Positions 8,397-17,686 are shown, numbered from the stretch's first letter. The stretch is 64,000 bases of DNA from an uncultured Eubacterium sp. (GCA_900544285.1 UQUT01000001.1:297250-361249), one strand, 5' to 3'. Program-made: numbers and translations. The notes: generated from the letters alone by a model not told the origin.

Positions 8397-9572
8397 TTAT
8401 TTCAGCCTGCTGTCTTTATATTTTTCCGTTCCGGTTTTCAGTCTTGAAAGCCCGTCGCGCAACGTCGATATCGGGCAGGCAATATTCATACGGACAAATT
8501 TCCTTCCGGTCTCGCCGTATTCTGCGCCGTCGGAGAGATAAAGCCCCGCTTCCCTGCGCAGAAACTCCGTAAATCCGACGCTGTCATCAGTCACTGCGGA
8601 ACAATCAATCCAGAGAAGATACGTCGCCTCTGCGGAGACGGGCTTCAGCTCGCTGAGATTGCTTTCAAGAAATCCGGTGACGGTCTGCCTGTTTTTATGA
8701 ATGTATGCCCGCAAAGCGTCAAGCCAATTCTCGCCCTTTGTAAATGCGGCTATCGCCGCGTCGACGGCAAAAGCGTTCGGTTCCGCAATTTCATCCGTGT
8801 TGAGCGCGCGCCACACCTTATGACGCAAAAACGGCTCTGCAACAATCACCGCCGAAGTTTGCAGTCCTGCAATGTTGAAAGCTTTCGTCGGCGCAACGCA
8901 GGTTATGCTGATATTTTTGCAGGTTTCGGAAACCGACGCAAACGGGATATATTCTTTTCCGGGCGCGGTCAGATCGCAATGTATTTCATCGGAGATAACG
9001 GTCACATGATGCTTTTCGCACAGTCTGCCGATTTCCGCAAGCGTTTCTCTTTCCCATATCTTGCCCACGGGGTTGTGAGGGTTACAGAGTATCATCAGAG
9101 TTGTCTGCGGGTCGGAGAGCTTCTTTTCAAGGTCGATAAAGTCAATTTCATATTTATCCCCGTCATAGACAAGAGGACATTCCAAAACGCGACAACCGTT
9201 ATTGATTATCGAATTGAAAAATATATTATATACCGGCGTGCAAATGAGAACGTTTTCATTCGGTGTCGTCAGCTTGCGGACAATGCTTGATATCGCGGGG
9301 ACAACACCCGTGCAGAAAACCAGCCAGTCCTTTTCAATTTCAAAATGATGCCGTCGACTCCACCAGCCGATATAAGCGGAATACCATTCATCCGGTATCA
9401 CGGTGTAACCGAAAATTCCGTGTCCGACGCGTTTTTGCAGTGCGGCGCGGATTTCGGGTGCCGCTTCAAAATCCATATCGGCGACCCACATCGGCAAAAC
9501 GTCTTCTCCGACGTCCCATTTCAGAGAATTTGTGTTTCTTCTGTCCGTTACCTTGTCAAAATCGTAATTCAT
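8397..9572 (-). CDS. MalY/PatB-type PLP-dependent aminotransferase (cystathionine beta-lyase)
   Basis: 391 residues, normal length for MalY/PatB. The opening NSLKWDVGEDVLPMWVADMD is characteristic, as are the cofactor site CNPHNPVGKIW, the SDEIHCDL motif, and the PLP-binding lysine in APTKAFNIAG (about residue 230). These enzymes split cystathionine or Cys-S conjugates to homocysteine/thiol, pyruvate and ammonia. The start overlaps the end of the DUF3737 gene by four bases (ATGA), and AAAGGTGACTGT is the ribosome site. The pair is therefore co-translated. Confidence 0.92.
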   Translation of the reverse strand: MNYDFDKVTDRRNTNSLKWDVGEDVLPMWVADMDFEAAPEIRAALQKRVGHGIFGYTVIPDEWYSAYIGWWSRRHHFEIEKDWLVFCTGVVPAISSIVRKLTTPNENVLICTPVYNIFFNSIINNGCRVLECPLVYDGDKYEIDFIDLEKKLSDPQTTLMILCNPHNPVGKIWERETLAEIGRLCEKHHVTVISDEIHCDLTAPGKEYIPFASVSETCKNISITCVAPTKAFNIAGLQTSAVIVAEPFLRHKVWRALNTDEIAEPNAFAVDAAIAAFTKGENWLDALRAYIHKNRQTVTGFLESNLSELKPVSAEATYLLWIDCSAVTDDSVGFTEFLRREAGLYLSDGAEYGETGRKFVRMNIACPISTLRDGLSRLKTGTEKYKDSRLK

Positions 9573-10429
9573 ACAGTCACCTTTTCCCTGAAAATTATTT
9601 TTGTCTTTTCGGGGTCAACTCTGTCCGGCATGACGGTAAGCTCGCCGATTTCGTCCGCAGTGATTGTCCCGCCGGAAGGATTGAGAACACTGTCGACCCT
9701 GCCGACTATGTCCGCGTCAACGGTTGAATATTCAAAAGCAAGAGTCGTGTTCAGCAGCTTGCAGTTTTTCATAACAAGATTATCTATATAGCACATTCCC
9801 TGAAGGCTCTCAACCGTACAGTTTATAAGCGTGAGATTTTTGGCGTTCCAGCCGAGATATTCGCCCGAGATGAACGAATCATAAACCGTCACGCTGTCGC
9901 TGTTCCAGAATGCGTCCTTTGAAAGCAGGTGCGAATTTCTTATCTCGACATTGCGCACGCCGTCAAATGAATAATTTCCGTAAAGCGTGAGCCCGTCGAT
10001 ATTCATGTTTTCGCTGTTCATGGCAAAATAATCGCCCTTGGCGGTTATGTTCTTCATCGTGATGCCGTCACAGCTCCAGAGCGTTTCGGCGGCATTCGGA
10101 AACGAAACATCCGTCAAAGCGACATTGTGACACCTGCGGAAGTTCTTCGGCGCTTCAATCGCCGAATTTTCGACGGTTATGTTATCTGTGTACCAAACGC
10201 CCGCTCTCGCCATTTCAAACCACGTGCAATCCCGCACGGAAATATTTTTCGAATACCAAAGCGGATATTTCCATTTGAACATACTGCCGTAAAGCTCAAT
10301 ATCATGGCTTTCTTTGAGAGGCGATTCTCCGTCCGCAAATATTGTGTCGGTTATGACGAGGTCGTGCGCGCCGAAAAGCGCGCGTTCACCGACAAGTATC
10401 TCCGCATTTATTTTCTGTTTTTCTTTCAT
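9569..10429 (-). CDS. DUF3737 right-handed beta-helix protein
   Basis: 286 residues made of short repeating strands (for example NISVRDCTWF, NITVENSAIE, GITMKNITAK, NLTLINCTVE) typical of DUF3737, a pectate-lyase-like beta helix without an assigned function. No signal peptide is visible, so it is likely cytoplasmic. It lies upstream of and overlaps the MalY-type gene. In my recollection this gene pair recurs in gut Firmicutes, which suggests a shared metabolic role. Confidence 0.85.
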   Translation of the reverse strand: MKEKQKINAEILVGERALFGAHDLVITDTIFADGESPLKESHDIELYGSMFKWKYPLWYSKNISVRDCTWFEMARAGVWYTDNITVENSAIEAPKNFRRCHNVALTDVSFPNAAETLWSCDGITMKNITAKGDYFAMNSENMNIDGLTLYGNYSFDGVRNVEIRNSHLLSKDAFWNSDSVTVYDSFISGEYLGWNAKNLTLINCTVESLQGMCYIDNLVMKNCKLLNTTLAFEYSTVDADIVGRVDSVLNPSGGTITADEIGELTVMPDRVDPEKTKIIFREKVTV

Positions 10430-10658
10430 TACCAGATGACCTTCTTTTTTATATTTTCTTTTTATTATTTTTCAATTGCCGGAATTTTCAGCCTGAACAG
10501 TAAATTGTATCAGAAAAAATACCGTTTTTCAAGTCCGACGTCAAGTTTGTGAGATTTTCTTTTCGTCATTTAACCATTCGAGCTCCCCGCCGTCAGTCGA
10601 TTGAGAGCGCACGATAATGCGACGAACCGTCTGTAACGCTACGGCTCAGCCTTTCCCA

Positions 10659-10811
10659 TTACGCCTTATGATTGGAATCATCACCCGACTTTGCACTGAA
10701 ATCGACAAAAGGCTCCGTCGGCACGCCGTCGGCGTCACGCAAAACCTTTCTGCAAATCCAGGCAGGCTTCCCTCCACGATTCAAAGTTCTCCGGAATATT
10801 CCCTTATACAT
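10659..10811 (-). CDS. Possible small protein or frameshifted gene remnant
   Basis: A 50-codon reading frame starting MYKGIFRRTL with CGGGAGA upstream. A second frame over the first half gives a more protein-like stretch (NIPENFESWREACLDLQKG), while the end of the main frame (DGVPTEPFVDFSAKSGDDS) also looks coding. This suggests a frameshifted remnant rather than an intact gene. No family recognised. It follows the membrane-protein gene on the same strand. Confidence 0.3.
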   Translation of the reverse strand: MYKGIFRRTLNRGGKPAWICRKVLRDADGVPTEPFVDFSAKSGDDSNHKA

Positions 10812-10827
10812 TGCTTTTTCTCCCGGG

Positions 10828-11427
10828 TCACATTTTGGAGATGAGAAAATCCGAAAGCGCTACGACAAGCATTATCGCAATCACATACTTTATAATCAGC
10901 CTGATATTCGCGCGTGACATTTTTGCGTCAATTTCGGGGCGGTATTTTTTCACGCGACCGAGCATATAGAAAGGAGCGTGAAAAATGTCAACGCTTCCGC
11001 TCCTCGTATGGACGGTTGCATAGCAAAAGCAGAGTTCGGTTATATAATACGGTACGGCGTCGGGGTCGTGCTTTCCGAAAAGCAAAAATTTATATTCTAT
11101 TCCGACGATATCATTCCATGCGATAAGTCCTTTTTTGTAATGTATGCCGTCATCGTTCAACACACAGACGACCCTTCCGAAGCAAAGCCTGTTTATAACG
11201 GAAAGTACCGCCGGAACACTGAGCATACCGATCAGAAACTCCGGAATGATGCTTGTAATGCTTGAAAAATCCGGCTTTTGCGAGTTTTCTGCGGAAAATA
11301 TAATCTCGTTTATTGCCATTCCGTAAATCGTCATAACAATTGTAAAAGTCATACCGAACAATAATACGTTGAAATATTGACGGTGTATCTTCTCGCCGCT
11401 TATGTTCTTTAATGGATTTTTGGACAT
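10828..11427 (-). CDS. Membrane protein with PH-like domain, hypothetical
   Basis: 199 residues. Two N-terminal hydrophobic segments (around residues 20-40 and 60-85), a soluble beta-rich middle that includes VVCVLNDDGIHYKKGLIAWN as in bacterial PH/DUF304-like domains, and a C-terminal transmembrane helix. The start at 11427 is chosen because GAGGAGAGACAGG stands before it; an in-frame start 31 codons upstream lacks such a site. Function unknown. Confidence 0.6.
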   Translation of the reverse strand: MSKNPLKNISGEKIHRQYFNVLLFGMTFTIVMTIYGMAINEIIFSAENSQKPDFSSITSIIPEFLIGMLSVPAVLSVINRLCFGRVVCVLNDDGIHYKKGLIAWNDIVGIEYKFLLFGKHDPDAVPYYITELCFCYATVHTRSGSVDIFHAPFYMLGRVKKYRPEIDAKMSRANIRLIIKYVIAIMLVVALSDFLISKM

Positions 11428-11642
11428 TTGCCTGTCTCTCCTCGCTGTTTTTCGCTCTGCGGAACCGAAACATTCCGCCGCGCCTTTATTATACAGTATT
11501 TTCCCGACTTTTTCAAGCATAAAATGCAGTCTTTCCCTTCTGCCGAACCCACGGCGTCATGACATTTTAGGCCTTGCGGAATTCCACAAAATAACAGCCG
11601 CCACATTTCAGAAAACGGGCGGTTGTTTTGGTATATTGTCGG

Positions 11643-12917
11643 TTATTCGAAACACGGTATATCTGAATCCGGGACAACATATATTGTGATTGATGTCACT
11701 TCATCTGCGTTTGATATATCCCTGAGGGCTTCGGGACTTATGTTTTCGTATTTTACGGTCAGCCAATTGAAAGCCGCTGTGCGATATTTTCGCGTCACGT
11801 CAACCGTTTCGCAATTCATTTCCGAAAAAAATTCCCTTGTCAGTGCCTTCCGGCTCATGACTGTTATGCATATTCTGTCCGTATCGAATTCACCAGCTCT
11901 TATCAGTGCGTTCAGCTTGTCAATAAGCTCGCCGTCGCTTTCGGGGTGAGAGGACGAGCCGTCAAAGGTCTGAATTTCGATTTTTCCGAGCGAAAAGCCC
12001 GTGACGTTATTTGCAAGCGTCGGTACATCGCCTTCCTCGTGCTCATAGCTTCTGCGGTTGGCAAGGCTCAACTCATATTTCTCCTTTTCCGGTATATCAA
12101 ACTCTGCAAGTTGCTTGCGGGTTACGAACACAAAAAGTCTGCCGTTCTTTATTATGACGCATATACCGGCGTCCGCAAAGGCTTTTTCCGTAGCTTTCAG
12201 ATAGCTCGTTCCGTATGCTGCCTCGGCATCACGCAGGATTTTTTCAAGCTGCTTTATCTCTGTACTTGCACTGTCAATTGCCACGCAGACGCCTTCTCTG
12301 TCGAACTCGCCACCGACTATATAAGTCGAAAGTAGCTCATAACCGTAAAATTCAGTTCTCTCATTAAAGAATTCCTCTGCCCACTTTTCCCCGTCCGGCG
12401 TACCGTCTGTATAAAGCCGCTCTCCGTATTTAAGCGCGTCGCCTTCCTTCAAAAGTTGTTCCAGTACGTCAACAGACTTATATTTTTCTTTTATTTCGAT
12501 TCGGCGCTCTTTTGCCGTTTTTCCATCATATATAAAGTCGTCAAAGTCACTTTTGGTGACGCGCAATGCAAAATACTGTCCGTCAGCCGCCTTATCCAAA
12601 GCGTCACCCAAAAAATAATTCATACGCCATCCGTTCCATAGCGAAAACTCCAACGAAGGCTCATTTTCTCCGTTTTTTGCCCATACGATATTGTCAATAT
12701 CCGTCGGCAAACGAAATGGCTTTTCTTCTATTCGGTTTGAAATTAAAGGAATGAGCGAGCAGATAATAACCGCAAAACACGCCGCAACAGCTCCGATTTT
12801 CAGCCATCTGTTTTTCTTTTTTCTCAGAACAGCAAGCCTTTTCTTCTCTTCGATGTATTCTTCGACAATCCCTGCGTCAATGTTGTTCAGTCCGTCATAC
12901 CATTCGCTTTTGTTCAT
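11643..12917 (-). CDS. Membrane-anchored anti-sigma-like partner of the ECF sigma factor
   Basis: 424 residues. A short cytoplasmic N-terminus (about 40 residues, basic), one transmembrane helix (IGAVAACFAVIICSLIPLI, about residues 42-60), then a large extracellular domain without a recognised fold. Its ATG overlaps the stop of the sigma gene by four bases, the standard sigma/anti-sigma arrangement. By analogy it would hold the sigma factor at the membrane and release it on an envelope signal. The anti-sigma role is inferred from topology and coupling. Confidence 0.7.
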   Translation of the reverse strand: MNKSEWYDGLNNIDAGIVEEYIEEKKRLAVLRKKKNRWLKIGAVAACFAVIICSLIPLISNRIEEKPFRLPTDIDNIVWAKNGENEPSLEFSLWNGWRMNYFLGDALDKAADGQYFALRVTKSDFDDFIYDGKTAKERRIEIKEKYKSVDVLEQLLKEGDALKYGERLYTDGTPDGEKWAEEFFNERTEFYGYELLSTYIVGGEFDREGVCVAIDSASTEIKQLEKILRDAEAAYGTSYLKATEKAFADAGICVIIKNGRLFVFVTRKQLAEFDIPEKEKYELSLANRRSYEHEEGDVPTLANNVTGFSLGKIEIQTFDGSSSHPESDGELIDKLNALIRAGEFDTDRICITVMSRKALTREFFSEMNCETVDVTRKYRTAAFNWLTVKYENISPEALRDISNADEVTSITIYVVPDSDIPCFE

Positions 12918-13480
12918 ATGGAATATCCCTCGCTTTCAAGTTTTTCTTTGAGCTGAGCCCTTATTTCGGCAAGCTCCTTGTTTATCATGGAGCGGCTCAG
13001 CCCCAGCTCACGTGCAATTTCGTCAATCGACTCCGAAATATAATATCTGCTCATGAATATAAAACGCCTGCGCTCGGAAAGTCTTCGGATAAACCCGCTG
13101 ATGATATGCCCAAGCCTCTCGCCGACAAATTTGTCGCAAGCGTCTCCGTCTCCGGAAACAAAATCCTCGAGCTCGGAAAGAGAGACCGTCATTTCGGACG
13201 GTACTTTGCTCTTTTTCGTATTCAGACGATAGCGTTTTATCGCCGCCCTGCGCAGGATGACAGTCAAAAACGCTTTAAGAACTTTCGGTCTCTCCGGCGG
13301 AATTGCGTTCCATGCGCCGAAATATGTATCGCTCAGACACTCATCACAGTCATGACTGTTGCCCAGGATGTTCCTCGCAACGGAAAACAGATATCCTCTG
13401 TACTTCTTATCGGTTTCTTCAATCGCTCTTTCATCGCGTCCCCAATAAAGATCAACTATTTTTTCGTCATCGGCTGACAT
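12914..13480 (-). CDS. ECF-type RNA polymerase sigma factor
   Basis: 188 residues. Region 2 includes ARNILGNSHDCDECLSDTYF and the promoter-melting segment; region 4 near the C-terminus contains the HTH IDEIARELGLSRSMINKELA. The ATG at 13480 has GGTGAG at a correct distance; a TTG seven codons earlier has the ribosome site abutting it and is less likely. It is co-translated with the downstream membrane partner and probably controls its own operon. Confidence 0.88.
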   Translation of the reverse strand: MSADDEKIVDLYWGRDERAIEETDKKYRGYLFSVARNILGNSHDCDECLSDTYFGAWNAIPPERPKVLKAFLTVILRRAAIKRYRLNTKKSKVPSEMTVSLSELEDFVSGDGDACDKFVGERLGHIISGFIRRLSERRRFIFMSRYYISESIDEIARELGLSRSMINKELAEIRAQLKEKLESEGYSI

Positions 13481-13660
13481 CTTCTTCTCACCGCTACTCA
13501 ACCTCCATCCTCCTTTCCGATGATTTCACGCCTCTTCATAAATATAAGTACCGAAAAAAACGAAAATGTGTAATAATTTTTGCAAATTTCAGGTTTTTAT
13601 TATATCATAGATTGCTCACAAGTTCAACATGCCCTTCTGCCGCCGAAGCTACCGAAAAGC

Positions 13661-13687
13661 AAAAATCCGCCTGCAACGCAGGCGGAT
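13661..13687 (-). terminator. Minus-strand terminator after a decayed gene
   Basis: ATCCGCCTGC-GTT-GCAGGCGGAT followed by TTTTT on the minus strand, just beyond the stop of the remnant at 13695. Confidence 0.8.
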
Positions 13688-13694
13688 CTGTATT

Positions 13695-14040
13695 TTATGA
13701 CAAGGAAATATCGTTGAATACGTAAAGATAATAGTCCTCCGGGGTAGACGGCACGTTTATTGCAACCTCTGTCGCTCTGACATCGGAAAGGACGCGCAAC
13801 CCGACCGTTTGCGGGTCGTTCTCATCACGTGCGATATTTATCACGCGGTGCTTTTCCTGCATGATAATATCACGCGCGATGAACTCAATATCGCTTACAA
13901 AATGCGTTGCGCTTCCATTCCGTTTTCCGCAAGATAACCGGTCAGGTTGCCGATAGAGGCAGGGGGCTCATCGTTGGTATATAGCCCGGAATGTACAATG
14001 CTCTCGATTTTGCTTGTTCCGATAGTCGTTTTCTCTTTTT
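13695..14040 (-). pseudogene. Frameshifted C-terminal remnant of an unknown gene
   Basis: On the minus strand one frame gives TSKIESIVHSGLYTNDEPPA and onward to about 13905, then the protein-like sequence continues in another frame (VSDIEFIARDIIMQEKHRVI and onward, ending NDISLS) to a TAA at 13695. A single frameshift near 13905 joins them. No start is seen and the 5' part is missing. The family is not recognised. The downstream terminator is still intact. Confidence 0.6.
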
Positions 14041-14053
14041 CCTTTACAAATTA

Positions 14054-14077
14054 AGCCCCCGTATTTCTACGGGGGCT
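14054..14077 (-). terminator. Stem-loop between surface-protein gene and remnant
   Basis: AGCCCCCGTA / TACGGGGGCT, a perfect 10-base stem, 44 bases after the stop of the Cys-rich surface protein; the T run is weak. Confidence 0.55.
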
Positions 14078-14120
14078 ATTTGGGGTTTTCTCAATTGTTC
14101 AATTATCCGGTGTTCGATTG

Positions 14121-14762
14121 TCAGTTTTCTTTTTTCTTCTTGACGGCAACTACCGCCGCTGCGGCTCCTCCGCCGAGGACGACGACTCCCGCAACAACTA
14201 TAAGTATCCATGCATTGCCTGACTTTTCGGGTGTCTCTGTCGTGCCGCCCATTGTCGTCTGGGCTGTGGTTGTCGTTGTTGTGCCTGTCGGCTCGATTGT
14301 CACAGCGTCCTTTTTGAAGCCGCAGACTGTGCATTCTTCGTGCTTTGAGCCTGCTTCTGTTGCGGTTGCCGCTTTGTCAATCTTCCATTCGAAGCTATGA
14401 GAGGATTCCTCTTTCTTTTCTCCGCAAAGAGAACATTCGTGCCAATGCTTTTCGCCGTTACTCGACCATTCCGTCTTGAAATTGTGAGCGAGCTTTTCAC
14501 CCGACTTGAAAGTCTCCGTTCCCTTTTCGCCGCAGGAGCATGAATAATAATATTCTGCGCTTGCGTTGCAGGTTGCAGCGGATTTAAGATATTTTGCGTC
14601 CGTATTCTTCTCTGTGAACGAATGTGTATGACCGAGTGCTTCCTTCATAACATATCCGCAGACAGCGCAAGTCTGAGGAGTTGCTTCGGTTGCTTCTGCG
14701 CCGGCTCTGTGGAACGCCGTATCCATTCTTTCTCCGCAGACAGCGCATTCATCGGAGAGCAA
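14121..14762 (-). pseudogene. C-terminal part of a Cys-rich surface protein, 5' end lost
   Basis: About 213 codons. It carries repeated CxxC/CSxCG motifs with conserved histidines (CAVCGYVMKEALGHTHSF, CSLCGEKKEESSHSF, CTVCGFKKDA), a Thr-rich spacer, then a C-terminal transmembrane helix and KKKKEN, the design of anchored extracellular proteins of gut Clostridia. There is no signal peptide: immediately upstream the frame runs into a fragment of a conjugative-element gene (see 14763). It is therefore a truncated gene joined at a recombination point, probably not exported. Confidence 0.7.
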
Positions 14763-14862
14763 TTCCCCAAGCTATTCCCTTCGCTTCGCATCAAAGCCGT
14801 AAAGGTTCGCCGCTTCTTCTGCGGTTAAAGGAACCGTGTTAATATAAAAATATGTTTTCACA
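14763..14862 (-). pseudogene. Fragment of a CD1108-type conjugative-element gene
   Basis: Translated, the piece reads VKTYFYINTVPLTAEEAANL and onward with one in-frame TAG where the copy at 27.9 kb has glutamine. It matches the C-terminal region of the CD1108-like gene at 27852-29003 (TVSLTAEEAANLYGFD). The homology stops at the residues GELLSD, exactly where the Cys-rich surface frame begins, which marks a deletion or recombination joint. Confidence 0.8.
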
Positions 14863-14917
14863 ACTGTATAATTGACAAAATAGCTACTTGCCGTAAGCGA
14901 GCTACTCTATAATAAAG

Positions 14918-15070
14918 CTAACAATTATTGTATGGCAAAAAGTTGTACTCAACTTTTGTTTTATTCGATATACAATAATAGTAGTCGTCGAGGTCCTGCA
15001 CCGAATTGCATTCTCCGAAATCTATAAAAAGATTTCCGTCGAATTTTTTGACCGATTTTAAGTATATCAT
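14918..15070 (-). pseudogene. Short ORF, probable C-terminal gene remnant
   Basis: A 50-codon frame (MIYLKSVKKFDGNLFIDFGE and onward, ending in NNC) whose coding-like sequence extends another 20 codons upstream (AFKICKSSEQ) without a start and then meets a stop. This looks like the tail of a lost gene. No family recognised. Confidence 0.4.
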
Positions 15071-15180
15071 CTGCTCCGAACTTTTGCAAATTTTAAACGC
15101 TTTTTTATGAAAAATCGGCGAAAGTCCGCAAAGGACTCCCGCCGAATATCGGAGTTATGCAATTATAATCGAATCCGCTT

Positions 15181-16569
15181 TCACGGTTTATCCGCTATAT
15201 CCGTAAAATAACCCGGGTTCTCCGCCCCGCCGTCGATACGGGCGTAAGCTTTGTCTGTATGCGCGCTGTCGTAAGAAGTACCTTGTCCTCCCTTAAGTTT
15301 TTTGCATTGCTCAAACATCTTACCGGAAGAGGACACGTTATCCGTATTCCAGCCGCTGCCGACGTATACGGAAACGAGTCTGCCGCAACCAAGGAACATG
15401 TGGCTCATATCTGTAACGTTTCCGGTGTTCCAACCGGAAACGTCAAGCGCAGTAAGATTACCGCAACCGTAAAACATACAAAACATATCCGTAGCACTTT
15501 CGGTGCTCCACGAAGAAACGTCTATCGCTGTCAGTTTGTTGCAATCGCGAAACAAATTGCGCATATTGCTGACTTTGCCTGTGTCCCACGAAGAAACGTC
15601 AAGCGAAGTAAGACTGCCGCACCCCAAAAACATATTGTTCATATTAGCAACGTCCGAGGTATCCCACGAAGAAACATCAAGCGAAGTAAGACTGCCGCAA
15701 TTTCTGAACATATGGCTCATATCGGTGACGCCTGCGGTATCCCATGAAGAAACATTAAGCGACGTCAGGGAAGAACAGCCGAAAAACGTACCCGACATAT
15801 CGGCAACGCCTGCGGTATTCCATTTTGAAACGTCAAGCGAAGTCAAGGAAGAACAATTGTAGAATATATAGTGCATCTGCGTGGCTTTATCGATATTCCA
15901 ATTAGAAACGTCGAGCGATGTAAGACCGCTGCAACCATAGAAGGTGTCGCCGATGTTTTTTACGGAGGCAGTATTCCAACCGGAAACGTCAAGCGAAGTA
16001 AGACCGACGCAATTATAGAACGTTCCGTAGAGTATTTTTACTTTTGCGGTGTTCCAGCCGGAAAGGTCAAGCGTCGTCAAAGAAGGACAATCACGAAACA
16101 AGAACTCCATATCCTCGACGTTTTTGGTATCCCACGAGGTAACATTTTTTACCTCCGTCAACTTGGTGCAACCGCGAAACATACCGCGCATATTCGTGAC
16201 CATTCCGGTATCGAAGTTGGAAAAATCGACGGACGTCAGTTCCGTAAGCTCATAAAACGTGTGAAAGCAATCCGGATTAGCATAAATTTTCCGGTCTGAA
16301 AGAATATACGCCTTCGTCCCCTTAGCGTACAGTTTTATTTTCCCCTTTTTTTGCACGTCGACGTTTATCGGCTCGATTCCTGCGATTTCGCTCTCGTAAT
16401 CCTCCGTTTTACCAAATACGACTTCCGTCACGGAAGTACCCAAAGTATTTCTGAGTTGCAAACCCGGTATAAGCGTGTCTACGCTCGTTAAGTTCAAAGT
16501 AATATTTCCTACCTGCTTTTCTATCACGTATTTGCTCATGGTGAACGTTACGGAAAGAACAAAAAACAC
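15181..16569 (-). CDS. BspA-family surface protein with about 12 26-residue repeats (DUF285)
   Basis: 462 residues. From about residue 90 there are about twelve tandem repeats of the form LTSLDVSxWNTxxVxxMxxMFxxCxx, typical of the BspA/DUF285 bacterial surface repeat, a leucine-rich-repeat-like solenoid used for adhesion or surface display. Before the repeats is a beta region. The start is uncertain: a GTG at 16569 begins a hydrophobic stretch (FFVLSVTF), but the hydrophobic frame continues upstream to a TGA without any ATG. The neighbouring DNA from about 16605 belongs to a mobile module, so the signal peptide may have been cut short. A hairpin follows the stop. Confidence 0.75.
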   Translation of the reverse strand: MFFVLSVTFTMSKYVIEKQVGNITLNLTSVDTLIPGLQLRNTLGTSVTEVVFGKTEDYESEIAGIEPINVDVQKKGKIKLYAKGTKAYILSDRKIYANPDCFHTFYELTELTSVDFSNFDTGMVTNMRGMFRGCTKLTEVKNVTSWDTKNVEDMEFLFRDCPSLTTLDLSGWNTAKVKILYGTFYNCVGLTSLDVSGWNTASVKNIGDTFYGCSGLTSLDVSNWNIDKATQMHYIFYNCSSLTSLDVSKWNTAGVADMSGTFFGCSSLTSLNVSSWDTAGVTDMSHMFRNCGSLTSLDVSSWDTSDVANMNNMFLGCGSLTSLDVSSWDTGKVSNMRNLFRDCNKLTAIDVSSWSTESATDMFCMFYGCGNLTALDVSGWNTGNVTDMSHMFLGCGRLVSVYVGSGWNTDNVSSSGKMFEQCKKLKGGQGTSYDSAHTDKAYARIDGGAENPGYFTDIADKP

Positions 16570-16680
16570 CGAAAGCAGAGAGAGTATTGGCTTATCCGTT
16601 CCTCACAGATTGGCACAGGTAATGTATTGATGAAATGGGTATTCAATTGTCAAAGATCCGCGAGAGGTTTATTTGTCCCC

Positions 16681-17208
16681 TCAAGTGGTAGGCAGCGAAA
16701 ACGGTCGTTTTTTAAGGTTGTCCGGAAAATTTTTTAAATATTTTTTTATAGTCCCCATTCTCTGTGTAATAGCAGATACCGATAATCCTTTTTCCATCGC
16801 GATTTCGGTCATGCTTTTCCCCTCAAAAACTACGGCTGTCAGTAAATCCATGCGTTCCTCATTCAGATTGCTCAAAGCTGCGTACAGTTCTATATTTTCT
16901 ATATCGTCAATCCATCCGTATCTGTCACTCCTGCATTTTCCGTCATCAAATGAAACGGTCAGCTGTTCCATGTACTTTTCATACAAAGGCGACTTGCCGT
17001 TATCTCCGCCGTCATCGTCATCAAAATCGCTTTCGCAGAACTCCTGTGTGTGCATGTGATATCTCCGTTCACTGCGATACTGATCTTCATCAAGACTCAC
17101 AATGGCGGTGATCTGCTCTTCCGTCATACCAGCAGCCTTGTATTCGGCAATCTCTTTTTTTATCCTTGCGTTAAACTTTTTCCTCTCGTAACCATCATTC
17201 CAACTCAT
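16681..17208 (-). CDS. Conjugative-element sigma-70-like HTH protein
   Basis: 175 residues. The N-terminus MSWNDGYERKKFNARIKKEI is followed by an acidic stretch (DFDDDDGGDNG), and the C-terminal 60 residues are a sigma region 4-like HTH (MTEIAMEKGLSVSAITQRMG). Homologues sit at 63347-63826 (same architecture) and, as a 75-residue N-terminal piece, in the chimera at 29010. GGAGATTACAAAA precedes the ATG. A role in transcription of the element is inferred from the HTH. Confidence 0.75.
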   Translation of the reverse strand: MSWNDGYERKKFNARIKKEIAEYKAAGMTEEQITAIVSLDEDQYRSERRYHMHTQEFCESDFDDDDGGDNGKSPLYEKYMEQLTVSFDDGKCRSDRYGWIDDIENIELYAALSNLNEERMDLLTAVVFEGKSMTEIAMEKGLSVSAITQRMGTIKKYLKNFPDNLKKRPFSLPTT

Positions 17209-17297
17209 TTTTGTAATCTCCTTTAAATTTTAGATTTAAATCAAAAATTCGGAGATTACGGGTATTGTGCTATGTAGGTCTGCCACACGGACAACAT

Positions 17298-17334
17298 AAA
17301 AAAATCCTTTCCGAAGCGCAAGCCTCGGAAAGGA
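17298..17334 (-). terminator. Leader terminator 1 upstream of the sigma-like gene
   Basis: TCCTTTCCGAGG-CTTGCG-CTTCGGAAAGGA followed by seven T on the minus strand. A similar hairpin lies at about 63930-63975 before the other sigma-like gene. Confidence 0.7.
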
Positions 17335-17379
17335 CTCTCATAGCCGTATGAAGCAAGTAAGGTCAAAAAAGCGCAAAAC

Positions 17380-17442
17380 AAAAAAGCACCGCATTACAAC
17401 AAGGCAGAATCAAATTCTGCTACTTGTCTTCATACGGTGCTT
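17380..17442 (-). terminator. Leader terminator 2, stacked with terminator 1
   Basis: Outer stem AAGCACCG / CGGTGCTT and inner stem GCAGAAT-TTG-ATTCTGC, followed by a T run on the minus strand. The segment AGCCGTATGAAG at about 17342-17353 can pair with CTTCATACGGT inside this hairpin, so alternative folds (attenuation) are possible. The remaining stretch 17443-17686 has no convincing gene. Confidence 0.6.
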
Positions 17443-17686
17443 GGGTAGTCCGATTGTATCGGCTCCGCTTACTCGCTACAAAGTGTTTGTTATTTAGTTT
17501 TTGTCCTTACTCGGCAGAATGTACCGATGGACGCTTATAGGCTTTTGAGGCATAGAAATAGGCAAGATTCAGTGGCGTAGCTGCTTTGCATTTCTGACAA
17601 GCACTTCTCTTTTTTTCTTCTCGGAGGTGTACTTCTTAATAGTTTAATGCGGGAAATCACATACAACGAACCGTATAATAACACTC

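Larger units (their letters stand above)
16605..17450 (-). mobile_element. Orphan copy of a conjugative-element sigma-gene module
   Basis: This stretch holds the sigma-like gene with its leader and 3' flank. The first 235 bases of the gene and the ribosome-site region nearly match 29785-30020, and the 3' flank (about 16610-16700) resembles 63235-63315, where another copy of the module ends the window. It is therefore a displaced fragment of the same integrative element family, inserted between the BspA gene and cluster 1. Confidence 0.65.

Noticed and set aside
15259..16299. Plus-strand open frames over the BspA gene
   Set aside because: Their repeat pattern merely mirrors the 26-residue repeats of the minus-strand gene.
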